Shown piece after piece: positions 36,997 through 46,183 of a DNA stretch of 64,000 bases. The position numbers and the translations under genes are program-made. How positions within the stretch are numbered: position 1 is the first letter of the stretch; every line of letters begins with the position of its first letter. The notes beneath the pieces are model-generated. The model had not been told where the DNA came from and did no database searches. It saw nothing but the letters and a program-made list of their open reading frames with translations. Source of the DNA: Bradyrhizobium sp. AZCC 2176 (GTDB lineage: Bacteria > Pseudomonadota > Alphaproteobacteria > Rhizobiales > Xanthobacteraceae); NCBI RefSeq assembly GCF_036924645.1, contig NZ_JAZHRX010000001.1, positions 4,863,501-4,927,500 of the forward strand, written 5' to 3'.

Positions 36997-37221
36997 GCAG
37001 ATATTGTTGCAAAAGGCTATTTGCGGTGGCGATCGAAATTTTTCAGGACCACTGATGCGTTTCGCTCGAGGCGATATGAGGGACCACATCGTTTCGCACC
37101 AAAACGACCAGGGAGCTTCGTATCGGCGTTACGGAGTATTGCAGTGGCCACGTCGGCCAAAAATCAACTTTTGCGAGATTTTTGACGTCGTTCGATTTTC
37201 GACTTTTGCAACAATATCGGC
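36997..37221. mobile_element. MITE-like element 1 (about 220 bp)
   Basis: Bounded by 16-bp perfect inverted repeats GATATTGTTGCAAAAG (37000-37015) and CTTTTGCAACAATATC (37203-37218), with near-matching outer bases. No gene inside. Related to the element at 41345-41571: same terminal TTGCAAAAG blocks, same size, and an internal GTTTGG..GTGGTCCC block in the same order when read in inverse orientation. Confidence 0.65.
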
Positions 37222-37305
37222 ACTTTTGATACATGCCGACGGTCCGCGATTAGGTCTGCTTGTGGTGCTAAACCCGAAGTAAGCTGCACGCGGTCAAATG
37301 ACCCA
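37219..37305 (+). repeat. Interspersed ~95 bp repeat, diverged copy 6
   Basis: GGCACTTTTGATACATGCCG ... CCGAAGTAAGCTGCACGCGG ... AAATGACCC. It directly abuts the right end of MITE-like element 1. The following ~215 bases to the GYD gene hold no supported gene. Confidence 0.55.
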
Positions 37306-37521
37306 TATACGACATCGAACGGATGCAGGGCGACCAGCGATCGAACACACCTCTACACGCCCTTCGAACCACCGATAGAAGGAATTATACAGTGACAGTG
37401 CATCCGGTTGCAGGCGCTCGGCGACAGTGCCTCATTGACGACCGATCGCCGAGCGTCGAAATCCCAGGCAGCGCCCGCCACGTAGACCGCGCACAGGCGG
37501 CCCGTCGGAAATCCGAAGCCG

Positions 37522-37815
37522 CTACGGAAGCTCGGATATCAGCTTGGTCCATTCGGCCTCGGTCCAAGCTCGGGAGGTGCAGGTGCGCACGTTTCCCAGC
37601 GAACCGAGCGCAAGCGCGAATTTGGTGACATGGTCCCCGAGAGGTGCTTCGGCGATGACAAGGATGTCATGCTCGCCAGAGGTGAGATAGACTTGCTTGA
37701 TCTCGACCCCGACTTTCTTGGCGAGTTCTTTCGCCGCTTCGCTGCGCTTGGGAGCGTCACTGACCGCGCGAATTCCCTGGTCGGTCCAGTTGATCGTTAA
37801 TATGAATGTCGGCAT
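37522..37815 (-). CDS. GYD-domain protein
   Basis: 97 residues from the ATG at 37815 (GGAGGACG upstream). Reads MPTFILTINWTDQGIRAVSD, AAKELAKKVGVEIKQVYLTS and GEHDILVIAEAPLGDHVTKF, a clear GYD (ferredoxin-like alpha/beta) domain of full length. Small cytoplasmic proteins of this family have unknown function. Monocistronic here. Confidence 0.85.
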   Translation of the reverse strand: MPTFILTINWTDQGIRAVSDAPKRSEAAKELAKKVGVEIKQVYLTSGEHDILVIAEAPLGDHVTKFALALGSLGNVRTCTSRAWTEAEWTKLISELP

Positions 37816-38039
37816 GTCGTCCTCCATGGATTACACAAGCCCATTGCTTGCCGCTCGCGCGGCAGGCCAACCTGCTCTATGTTGAAGTTGCGAGAGCGCC
37901 ACAAAGGTAGGCGCTGCTTTCAGACTGCGATGCCTGCCGACGGCCTGATCGCTGCCCATTCCACCAAGCGGCGACGTCGGCTCGTCCCGTCTTAAAGGGG
38001 CAGCTCATCACACACTACGCGATGTCACGCGCCTGAGAA

Positions 38040-38193
38040 AGGGGGCTCCCGCGTTGCTATTACCCGGTGGAAAAGGAATAACGAGCCGGATCGGTCGCGA
38101 CGGATAAGCTTGCGCCCTCGCGATGCGCGAGATGGTCGGAAGCACGGCAGTGCCCGTGATCAGATACAGAAATTGTCTACAGGGAAGTTTCAT
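38040..38193 (-). pseudogene. TctC/Bug-type substrate-binding protein, amino-terminal scrap
   Basis: MKLPCRQFLYLITGTAVLPT, then ARAQAYPSRPIRLVIPFPPG matches the signal peptide and first strand of tripartite tricarboxylate receptor proteins (YPxRPIRLIVPFPPGG). Similarity ends after ~50 residues; the other ~270 residues are gone. Confidence 0.75.
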
Positions 38194-38362
38194 CTTGCGC
38201 TCCCAGATGCGAGCGACTGCCATCGCGCGTGAGCTTACATCAGTTGCCCAAATGTCAGAAGATGAGGGGATGGTTTAACAAAGCCATTCCCGATACGTCG
38301 CACAAGACTATTTCTGCGACAGCGACATAGCCTGTTCGCGAATGAGTACAATTTCCGCTCCT

Positions 38363-38458
38363 GGCACCTTAGAGACATGGCGACCGGCCCTCACGATGTC
38401 CGTTTCCTGGGGAAGACCGGAAGTAGTCGGCCGACGACCAAAATGACGCGAATGGCAC
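38363..38458 (+). repeat. Interspersed ~95 bp repeat, copy 7
   Basis: GGCACCTTAGAGACATGGCG, CCGGCCCTCACGATGTCCGT and GACCGGAAGTAGTCGGCCGA, then ATGACGCGAATGG. Confidence 0.8.
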
Positions 38459-38480
38459 CAAACGGACCACCGGGCCGGTC

Positions 38481-38549
38481 TGGTAATGTCCGTTGATTGG
38501 GGTAGACCGGAAGCGGTCGGCGGGGCGTCAAACCGGGGCTTTTGACCCA
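38481..38549 (+). repeat. Interspersed repeat, tandem partial copy 8
   Basis: AATGTCCGTTGATTGGGGTA then GACCGGAAGCGGTCGGCG and TTTTGACCC, 22 bases after copy 7 in the same orientation; lacks the GGCAC-TTTGAGAC start. Its core is closer to copy 1 (8555) than to its neighbour. Confidence 0.65.
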
Positions 38550-38724
38550 GTACGCAAGTCGGCATTCACGCAGCCCTTGAGAGTTGCCCCAAGGCCACCA
38601 GCGCCGCAACCGTCCGAGTGTCAACGGGAAATAACTTTCGTGCTAGGTTTCCAATCACGCTGCGCGAACAGTGTGACCCGCTGGCTCGAACAAACCTACG
38701 TCGAAACTCAGTGCGAGGAGTCTC

Positions 38725-39189
38725 ATGACCGGTCAGGGCCGGCGCATTGCCGGTTGCCACTTGTTGCTGCGAGGTAACCGCTGGATGCCCATAAGCGTGA
38801 ACAAAGCGCTTGGAGCCAAAGATCGTTGTTCACCGGGCGGTGCGGTGATTTCCGCATACCTCTCCGCAGTTGTTGAGGGGGACACAATTGTTGGCTGGAT
38901 AAAAAACTCAGCGTTCTCGGTTCAAGAGGTGCTGCCCAATGGCGCACTCGCCCCGCTCGACCTGACTCCCGCGAAACTGGCGTTGCAAGCTGATAGCACC
39001 GACATGAAAGCAAGCAAGTCGGGAATAGTTGGCATCAGTTCGCTGATCGCGGGGCGTCGCATTCAAGGACAAAATACTGGAAACCTTCCTTCGAAGTTGC
39101 GTGAAGCTGCATTCGAACGCGCTACCGTACAGATACTGGACAAAATTCAGGGTCATTCCGTTGTCGGCGTGCGTCTGTACGACTGCTGA
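38725..39189 (+). CDS. Hypothetical protein (doubtful)
   Basis: 154-residue frame with moderately protein-like composition (AVISAYLSAVVEGDTIVGWI, KLREAAFERATVQILDKIQG). No family, signal or clear ribosome site; the first ~20 residues are probably not coding. May be a decayed gene in a repeat-rich gap. Confidence 0.3.
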   Translation: MTGQGRRIAGCHLLLRGNRWMPISVNKALGAKDRCSPGGAVISAYLSAVVEGDTIVGWIKNSAFSVQEVLPNGALAPLDLTPAKLALQADSTDMKASKSGIVGISSLIAGRRIQGQNTGNLPSKLREAAFERATVQILDKIQGHSVVGVRLYDC

Positions 39190-39354
39190 AACGCGAAAAT
39201 TAAGCTTTTGATCGTGTTAGCTAGGTAGGTAAGCAGCTCTCGGCTATCACTTCCGTGCTGGCACCTAGAGGACAAAGTTCCTGCGTGGTTGCCTGTCAAG
39301 GTTTCCGACCGATTACCTCCAGATGGGACGTGGGACATACCCGGTGATATAGGG

Positions 39355-39382
39355 ACGGGCAGAGCATGTCCGCTCTGCCCGT
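39355..39382. repeat. Hairpin next to recombinase copy 2
   Basis: ACGGGCAGAGC / GCTCTGCCCGT, 11-bp stem, 6-base loop identical to that at 28515-28542. The outer pair is A-T here and C-G there, so the change is compensated. Confidence 0.7.
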
Positions 39383-39387
39383 GTGTT

Positions 39388-40019
39388 TCAGACATCAACT
39401 TGTTCCGCTATCGCCAAGGCGTCATCGACCTCGATGCCGAGATTCCGGACCGTGCTTTCGATTTTGGTATGCCCGAGCAAGAGCTGGACAGCTCTGAGAT
39501 TGCCTGTGCGCCGGTAGATTAGGGGTAGCCTTTGTGCGTCGCAACGAATGCGTGCCAACAGCCTCGGGTCCAGCCCGACGCTTCCGATCCACTCAGAGAC
39601 GAGCCGGGCATATTGGCGGGTTGTCATACTGCGGTCAGGGCCGCGACGGCCGGTGAACAAGAACTCGCCGGGCCGTTTGGCAGTGGCTTTGAGATAGTCA
39701 TCGACCGCCTGGCTGGTCTGCTCGCTCAATTCGAATCTGACGGGCCGACCGGTTTTCTTCTGTCGTACCGTTGCACGATCCGCTGTGTACCCGCCCGCAG
39801 CGACATCCTCGACCCGGATTGCAACAACGTCACAGCCACGAAGCTTGCTATCAATCGCCAAGTTGAACATGGCAAGGTCGTGAGCGCGACCTTCGATCTG
39901 GAGTTTCGTCCGGATCGACCAGACGTGCTTGGGCCGCAACGGTGGCTTTGCCCCGGTCAGCTTCCCTTGTTCCACGCCGCTCGCTTAGTCCTGGGGGGCG
40001 CATTCACTTGATCCTGCAT
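39388..40019 (-). pseudogene. Minimal tyrosine recombinase, decayed copy
   Basis: Clearly paralogous to the intact gene at 28548-29183. The start MQDQVNAPPRTKRAAWNKG runs into a stop after one lost base near 39960; the next frame resumes GAKPPLRPKHVWSIRTKLQI. In the catalytic region a second pair of shifts replaces the HSLRR box with LLARIRCDAQRLPLI, and the tail reads TVRNLGI, with Asn in place of the nucleophilic Tyr. Both the catalytic His/Arg box and Tyr are lost, so it is inactive. Confidence 0.88.
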
Positions 40020-40150
40020 GGTCATACTCCTCGGCTCGGTTACCGAGGGCGAGAAGAATGTGCCGCCGGATTGGACATCGGAATCAGGTCGGTTTTCGGG
40101 CCAAAGCGGTCAGGGTACCCTCGACGGTGGGTTTCGCGCTCGACGCAAGC

Positions 40151-40245
40151 GGCACATTTGAGACATGCCGACGCACGGTAACGATGTCCAGCTACGGGGG
40201 TTGAGCGGAAGTCATCAGTACGCGGCCAAATCGACGCGACTGACG
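40151..40245 (+). repeat. Interspersed ~95 bp repeat, diverged copy 9
   Basis: GGCACATTTGAGACATGCCG ... GAGCGGAAGTCATC ... CCAAATCGACGCGACTGAC. Confidence 0.65.
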
Positions 40246-40325
40246 TATTTCGGACGTGGGCACAGCCGGACGTCGGCCCATAATTGTGCTATATGAACAT
40301 TCAATTGCCCGGTCCGGGGTGCGTC

Positions 40326-41293
40326 ATGAGCAGTGAGCACGTAGAGCGGCGACTGGCGGCTATTCTGGCGTCGGATGTCGTGGGCTCTTGTCGCTTGATA
40401 GGGATCGACGAAGAAGGCACGCTGGCGCAACTGAAAGCTCTCAGAAAGACGCTTTTCGATCCCAAGATCGCTGAACATCACGGACGCATCGTCAAGAATA
40501 CTGGGGACGGCGCTCTCGTTGAGTTCGCCAGCGTGGTCGACGCCGTGCGGTGTGCCGACGAAATCCAACGCAGCTTGGCAGAACAAAATACCGATGTGCC
40601 TCAGGACAAGCGGATCGAGTTCCGCATCGGCATTCATGTCGGTGATATTATCATCGCAGACGATGATATTTTTGGCGATGGGGTCAATATTGCAGTGCGT
40701 CTCGAAGGGATCGCAGAACCGGGTGGGATTTGCATTTCAGACGATGCTCACCGGCAGGTTCGGGGCAAGGTTGGGAACACCTTAGAGGATATGGGTTCGC
40801 AGTCTTTGAAGAATATTGCCGAACCGATGCGGGCTTGGCGCGTGCGCATCGGCCCGCGCTCCTCGCCGGCATTGCTAACAAAACCACCGGACCAGACTGC
40901 GCTGCCGCTTGCTCTCCCCGACAAACCTTCCATCGCTGTACTGCCGTTCGAGAACATGAGCGGCGATCCCGATCAGGAGTATTTTGCGGACGGAATGGTT
41001 GAAGAGATCATTACCGCGCTTTCCCATTTCCGACAGCTGTTCGTGATCGCCACGCAACTCGAGCTTCACCTACAAGGGGCGCGCCGTCGACGTGAAGCAG
41101 GTCGGACGCGAGCTCGGGGTGCGCTACGTGTTGGAAGGTAGCGTTCGCAAAGCGGCAAATCGAGTGCGCATCACGGGACAGCTCGTCGATACCGCCACGG
41201 GGGCACATCTTTGGGCGGACCGGTCCCTATCGACGCGCCGAAGATGTCGCTCGATACCAGGAAGGGTTGCGGCAAGCCGGGCTGCCCGAATAA
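40326..41293 (+). pseudogene. Class III adenylate cyclase with TPR domain, deleted (copy 2)
   Basis: From the ATG at 40326 (MSSEHVERRLAAILASDVVG) the cyclase domain is intact (NTGDGALVEF, GIHVGDIIIADDDIFGDGVN, VRLEGIAEPGGICISDDAH) and continues to DKPSIAVLPFENMSGDPDQE. One inserted A near 41054 shifts the frame; the next frame reads VKQVGRELGVRYVLEGSVRK to HLWADR. There about 240 TPR residues are missing and the end GPYRRAEDVARYQEGLRQAG follows directly, to a stop at 41293. The join lies in the short shared string GACCGG/GGTCC. The cyclase domain could still be made as a truncated protein. Confidence 0.82.
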
Positions 41294-41344
41294 CCAGTGC
41301 AGCCAAGGTGCGGGAAGAGGGTGAGAGCCGCGATTTCTGCTTCT

Positions 41345-41571
41345 GGCCGATAGTGTTGCAAAAGCCCCAAAAGGACGCGCGGCTATTTTTCCACCAAAGA
41401 ACGAAATAAGCGACAATCGCCGGTCAATGCAGCCTCAGCCCCGTTGTCGGAATCGCCTGTGAGTTTGGCGCCCGACAGCGTGGTCCCCCACGTTATTATT
41501 CGATCGTCGCGCCTATGGCTCTAAGAATTTGAGTCGCATGCCGCAAAAAGACTTTTGCAACACTATCGGCC
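41345..41571. mobile_element. MITE-like element 2 (227 bp)
   Basis: Perfect 20-bp terminal inverted repeats GGCCGATAGTGTTGCAAAAG and CTTTTGCAACACTATCGGCC enclose 187 bases without a gene. It lies 50 bases after the broken cyclase. Relation to the element at 36997 indicates a small non-autonomous family mobilised by a transposase not in this window. Confidence 0.7.
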
Positions 41572-42366
41572 CCAAACGGACCTGCCGTCGCAGTTTCTGC
41601 CTGTCCGCTCTCAAGGGATGAACGGTCTAGGGCCTATTGGGGCCCCGCCTCATGCGGGCGGGCATTTTCTTTGTCGGCCAATATCGCCGAAGGCTTTGGT
41701 TTGTATGAGTTTTATCCGTTCAATGGCAAACGAAAAAAGCGCTTGATCCCAGGACCACACGGCTTTGCCGTACGCTTCAGCGCCAGTCGTCCGCACGTTG
41801 TGTCCGCTCACAGACCGAAGCCCGCCCTGCGAACACGACCACGCGCCCGACGCTGCCGCGTCCACCGCAACCCGCCCCAACGTTCGTGACGATGGCCAAC
41901 GCCCCTCTACCGGGACGGGATGGCGCAAGTTGTAGGGGTGATTTGGGTCTGCGGCGAAGAAGTATATTTTTGCGGAAGAGACTGGACCGGGCAAATCACG
42001 TTGAAGCCGTTACAGAAAATCGATTTCGCGCGCGCCGGCTATTTGCTCGTCCGGGCAAAATCAAAAGGGCAGTCCGGTCATTCTGCGTTAGCTCGCCGAC
42101 CACAAATGGGTCGCGCCAATGCGCGCAATTAGATGGACTGGACTGCACCCGGTAAGTGAGGCGCGGCAAGTCATGAGTTCGGCCACGGCACACAGCGGAC
42201 GTCATCTGACGGTCAATTCATGTTCGCTTTCGGAGGGCAACGTAGACATCACAAACTCAAGCCCGCATGTCTGCTGCCGAAGCCGACCTTAGATATCTCG
42301 CGGATGCACTTGTGCCAACCGAGGATGGCATCGAAGATGCAGGACCATTTGCAACTGGCTGCTGCA
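41572..42366. other. Gene-free, remnant-rich stretch
   Basis: Nearly 800 bases with only shadow frames. The translations near 41700 (minus, AYGKAVWSWDQALFS) and 41950 (plus, YFCGRDWTGQITLK) recall short spurious proteins repeatedly annotated in Bradyrhizobium, so this is probably another dispersed repeat rather than genes. Confidence 0.4.
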
Positions 42367-42924
42367 ATGACCCAGATCGCGATCATCTACTTTTCCGTAT
42401 CGGGAACCACTGAGAAGTTGGCGCATGGCCTGGAGCGGGGCGCCGCTGCGATTGCGGATGTAACCCTTTGCCGGATCATAGGTGATGACATCATCTCAGG
42501 CCGTTTTCAGAACGAGATGGTGCTGCAGACAATTGACGCTGCTGACGGCGTGGCATTCGGCAGCCCAACCTACATGGGCGGACCGTCCGCCCAATTCAAA
42601 TCATTTGCCGATGCGTCCAGCGACAGATGGAGTGAGCAGAAGTGGGCTAACAAGATTGCAGCAGGCTTTACCACCGGAGCCTGTGCAAGCGGCGATCAGC
42701 TCCACTCGTTGACTTACTTCACGATCCTCGCTGCTCAGCACGGCATGCTGTGGTGCGGGCTGGACATTCCAGGAGGAGAGGATCCGAGTGGTCGCAATCG
42801 TCTCGGGAGCCAGCTTGGACTCGCTACGCACTTGATCGATGGCGACTTGCCTCAAAGTGATCTTAGCTCGGCCGAATACCTCGGCAGGCGATTGGCTCAG
42901 ATTGCGAGCCGTCATGTCGGTTAG
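42367..42924 (+). CDS. Flavodoxin/WrbA-like NAD(P)H quinone oxidoreductase
   Basis: 185 residues from the ATG at 42367 (the frame is open upstream, without support). FMN phosphate loop IAIIYFSVSGTTEKLAHGLE, the VAFGSPTYMGGPSAQFKSFA loop, and KIAAGFTTGACASGDQLHSL / AAQHGMLWCGLDIPGGED typical of flavodoxin_2/WrbA-like enzymes. It would reduce quinones by two electrons with FMN. No operon partner. Confidence in the fold is high; WrbA orthology is not certain. Confidence 0.85.
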   Translation: MTQIAIIYFSVSGTTEKLAHGLERGAAAIADVTLCRIIGDDIISGRFQNEMVLQTIDAADGVAFGSPTYMGGPSAQFKSFADASSDRWSEQKWANKIAAGFTTGACASGDQLHSLTYFTILAAQHGMLWCGLDIPGGEDPSGRNRLGSQLGLATHLIDGDLPQSDLSSAEYLGRRLAQIASRHVG

Positions 42925-43015
42925 TGGCATGACCCTTCCGATTGGTGTCTGCTTGCGGGGGCGGACCCGACATGGCGAAGTAAACCGCCGCTTCCGTCAA
43001 TTGACCATAGGTTGA

Positions 43016-43055
43016 AATTTTTGAACCCAGGCGGCCGCGCCGGCGTTCAAAAATT
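43016..43055. repeat. Palindrome after the flavodoxin gene
   Basis: AATTTTTGAAC (43016-43026) and GTTCAAAAATT (43045-43055), perfect 11-bp arms around an 18-base GC-rich centre that can itself pair (CGGC..GCCG). About 90 bases after the flavodoxin stop. May be a terminator or an element end. The ~300 bases to its right hold no supported gene. Confidence 0.5.
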
Positions 43056-43370
43056 GCTGGCACGCAACAAATTCCGCACCTCGTGAACATAAAACATTTG
43101 ACGGGCTGAATTTTCTCTGCGCTTAGATCATGACGTTCGTCGCGGGTGAAATTGCCTGCACTCTTGAGGACCGTAATGCGCACCGCACGCACCCACATCG
43201 CAGAGACTGCCGCCCGCGTCCGGCCGCTTATTCGGCTGGCTGCTTGGTCGTGCATGTCCGTGATGGCACGGGGTCCGAATTTTCAGCTCCGAGCGGGGCT
43301 GATCCGCAAAGCAAGAGTGTAACTCTCGGCGCAGGGCTGCTCCCTCCGCCGAAACGGCAGGAGGGCAAGA

Positions 43371-43576
43371 TGAACGCCCGCAACGACGTCAAGAGACCAT
43401 CCGACCAGCGCTTGGACGCGAGGCTCGCTCTGGCAGCGGCTCGACTGCGATTTGCCGCGCGGGTTGATTTTCTGGTGGCTCGCTGGCTCGAGCGCTGCGC
43501 CACCAACGCACCGAGGCCGCACAACGGTTGCTCAAGACCGGTCGGAAGCCCACACGTGAGTTCGGGATGGGCGTAA
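43371..43576 (+). CDS. Small hypothetical protein
   Basis: 68 residues; an excellent AGGAGGGCAAG ribosome site precedes the ATG and a strong terminator hairpin follows 80 bases after the stop. Arg/Ala-rich helical start (LALAAARLRFAARVDFLVAR). The family is not recognised; expression signals are the main support. Confidence 0.45.
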
Positions 43577-43657
43577 GCCTTGTCGTTTCATCTCCACGTT
43601 GGGATGAGTCCCCATGACGGGGGCAGGCGGCGGGGTGGGAATAGCATCAAGGTGTGG

Positions 43658-43686
43658 AGGGAGGCTGCCCAGCCGGCAGCCTCCCT
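43658..43686 (+). terminator. Strong hairpin, probable terminator
   Basis: AGGGAGGCTGCC / GGCAGCCTCCCT, 12-bp perfect stem with a 5-base loop, followed by TAATCTATT. Works best for the small gene ending at 43576. Confidence 0.6.
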
Positions 43687-43928
43687 TAATCTATTGCTAG
43701 TCATCGGCGTTGACCTGATGCATCCTCAAAACAAGGCTCTCCCTGTTCAACATCGACAGTTCACGAACCGGATCTGACCGGCTGATCTGACGATGTCTGC
43801 TTGCACGGGCAGGGCAGATCCCCCCGTTGCATCTCCGGACTTCCGAGTTTGGACCCTGGCTGTGTGAAAACGCTGCGCTTGATGTGATTCGCGCACTATG
43901 ATTCCCGCACGATTTGCGGGGGCTTCGG

Positions 43929-45195
43929 ATGAAGCGCTTCATTGATGGTGCGGATCGTGGGCAGGGCACGCTGTTTCCTGAATGCGTGGAAGACTGGATC
44001 GGCGAGGACAATCTAGTTCGTGTCCTCGACGTCCTCGTCGACGGCCTCGATCTGGCCGAGCTTGGGTTCGGCGGGGTCGATCCCGAGGCAACCGGCCGGC
44101 CATCGTATCATCCCTCGATGCTCCTCAAGCTGTACATCTACGGCTATCTGAACCAGGTGCAGTCGAGCCGGCGGCTTGAACGAGAAGCTGGACGCAACGT
44201 CGAGGTCATGTGGCTGCCGGGTCGGCTCGCACCTGATCACAAGACGATCGCAGACTTCCGCAAAGACAATGGCCTGGCGCTACGCAAGGTCTGTGCGCGC
44301 TTGGTCGAACTCTGCCGTGAGATGGGTCTTCTCGCGACGGCGAGCGTCGCCATCGATGGCAGCAAGTTCAAAGCCGTGAACAACCGGGACAAGAACTTCA
44401 CACGGGCGAAGGTGGAGCGGCGGCGTGCCCAGCTGGAGGAGAGCGTCGCGCGCTATCTGAGCCAACTTGATACGGCCGACCGGCAGGAGCCGACGGAGGC
44501 ACTGGCCGCGAAGGTGACGAGGCTTACCGAGAAACTGACGAAGCTGAAGGCGGAAATGGGCAAGCTTGCCGTTTACGAGAAGCAGATGCTTGCTTCGCCT
44601 GACCAGCAAATCTCACTGACCGATCCCGACAGCCGTTCGATGGCGACCAGCGGGCGTGGCTCCGGCATCGTCGGCTACAACGTGCAAGTCGCCGTGGATA
44701 CCAAGCACCATCTGATTGTGACGCATGAGGTAACGAACAGCGGCTCACATCGGGCTCAACCGGCCAATATGGCCAAGCAGGCCAAGGCTGTTCTCAAGAC
44801 CGAGACGCTCGATGCCGTGGCCGATCGCGGCTACTTCAGCAGCCCGGAGATCCTCGGGTGTCACGAGGCCGGCATCACAGTGACTCTGCCCAAGCCGATG
44901 ACGTCGGGTGCCAAATCGGAGGGGCCCTTCGGCAAGCAGGACTTTGCCTATTTGCGAGAGGAGGACGCCTATCGCTGTCCAGCCGGAGAGCAACTGCCAT
45001 ATCGCTTTACGAGCGAGGAGGACGGCAAGCGGCTACGGCGCAACTGGACCACAGCTTGTCAAGCGTGGCCTGAGACCGAACCGGTCTTGGCTTCTCACCG
45101 GCTCCCTGGAAAAGGTGTGTTTACACGGCCAAGACCTGAAGCCGACACTGAGCAGCCGCCGCATCGACCGCCACGCGCGCGCGATGAAGGATTCA
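43929..45195 (+). pseudogene. IS1182-family-like transposase, frameshifted and truncated
   Basis: MKRFIDGADRGQGTLFPECV, the DUF772 region (SYHPSMLLKLYIYGYLNQVQ), the first catalytic Asp (VAIDGSKFKAVNN), a coiled-coil insertion, the second Asp region (NVQVAVDTKHHLIVTHEVTN, DAVADRGYFS) and a zinc-like CPAGEQLPYRF segment. Near 45030 the frame is lost and the final ~100 residues including the last catalytic Glu are absent. A probable left end TGTGTGAAAACGC is at 43860. The 3' part abuts the stop of an opposing kinase-like gene at 45193, showing where the element was cut. Confidence 0.82.
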
Positions 45196-46176
45196 GTCTT
45201 GCGGGCGCAGGGCCGCTTCGGCGCGCTGCATCATTCGCCGCCATCGCTCGCTTGTCGGCCCGCCCATTAGCAGGAAGTAGCGGACGATCGCGATCGGCAG
45301 CCAGGTCTTCATCGCTTGCCTCAGCGTCGCTACCGGCTTGCCGGACAGCCGCGCGTATTCGGATTGCGCGGCCGCATTGACCGCAAGCGGCCGCTGCGGA
45401 TTGTCGGTGACGTCGAGGGCAAACTCGGTCAGGCTGATGTGAGTGAACCCATGATCGAGGGCCGCAGGCGCGCGGATCGAAAAGGTCCAGTCGATCAGCC
45501 GCGGACCGTCCGCCGTCATGATCACGTTTTCAGGGTGGATGTCGCCATGGCACAGCCCGTCCCCCGGCTGCTGCAGGCGGTCGATCAGCGCGAGGATGCC
45601 GGAGGCGATGCGCTTGGGCACGATGTCGCCCGAGAGCCTGAAGGCGGTGTCCATCCAGCCGCGCAGATGGAAGGCCTCCTGCGGCGGCGACATCCTGTGA
45701 ACGGACAGGCCAAGGGACGCAAGGATCGCACCCGCCTGGGCGAACGTCACGGCGCCGCTGCGCGTGACCTGCAGCAGTGTCGGTCCGTCGAGGCGGCCGA
45801 GCACGATGCCGAAGCGTCCGTCGAGCGTCACCTCGCCGAACACCTCCGGCGCAGGCACGCCGGCGGCGAAGACTGCCTGAGTCATCCGCGCCTCTTGCTG
45901 GCCGAGCCGCAGCGGGAAACCTTCCTTGAACAGTTTTACGACCTGACCTGGCGCCCAGGCGTGGATGTCCGCCGTGCCGCCTTGGTTGATCTTCTCCCCG
46001 AGGGATCCCGCATCGCCCGTCCTCCCGCCGGTCGCGACCAAACACCAACGGCGGGCAAAAGAGAACGCTCCCGCGATCTTGGCTGCCCGCCATGATCGTG
46101 GCTTGTCCCCGGCCGCAGCGTTTGCCAGAATCGAAAAGCGACGCGTGGTTTGAGACAAGTCCGGTTCTGTGCCCAC
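45193..46176 (-). CDS. Aminoglycoside phosphotransferase (APH)-family kinase
   Basis: Up to 327 residues from a GTG at 46176. The conserved fold begins near residue 55 (GSLGEKINQGGTADIHAWAP), with Brenner motif GLCHGDIHPENVIMT and the metal-binding LIDWTF segment; the rest is the helical APH lobe. The amino-terminal 50 residues are non-conserved and overlap the repeat-rich boundary, so the true start is probably inside, possibly a TTG or GTG near residue 45. Family members phosphorylate small molecules such as aminoglycosides, choline or sugars; substrate cannot be stated. Confidence 0.8.
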   Translation of the reverse strand: MGTEPDLSQTTRRFSILANAAAGDKPRSWRAAKIAGAFSFARRWCLVATGGRTGDAGSLGEKINQGGTADIHAWAPGQVVKLFKEGFPLRLGQQEARMTQAVFAAGVPAPEVFGEVTLDGRFGIVLGRLDGPTLLQVTRSGAVTFAQAGAILASLGLSVHRMSPPQEAFHLRGWMDTAFRLSGDIVPKRIASGILALIDRLQQPGDGLCHGDIHPENVIMTADGPRLIDWTFSIRAPAALDHGFTHISLTEFALDVTDNPQRPLAVNAAAQSEYARLSGKPVATLRQAMKTWLPIAIVRYFLLMGGPTSERWRRMMQRAEAALRPQD

Positions 46177-46183
46177 AGCGACG

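Noticed and set aside
38566..38760. Short frames within and beside the ~95 bp repeats (e.g. translations containing GRHVSKVP)
   Set aside because: Such peptides recur because the repeat recurs; no independent coding evidence.
43580..43777. 65-residue frame over the 43658-43686 hairpin
   Set aside because: Encoded partly by a terminator-like palindrome; no ribosome site or family.
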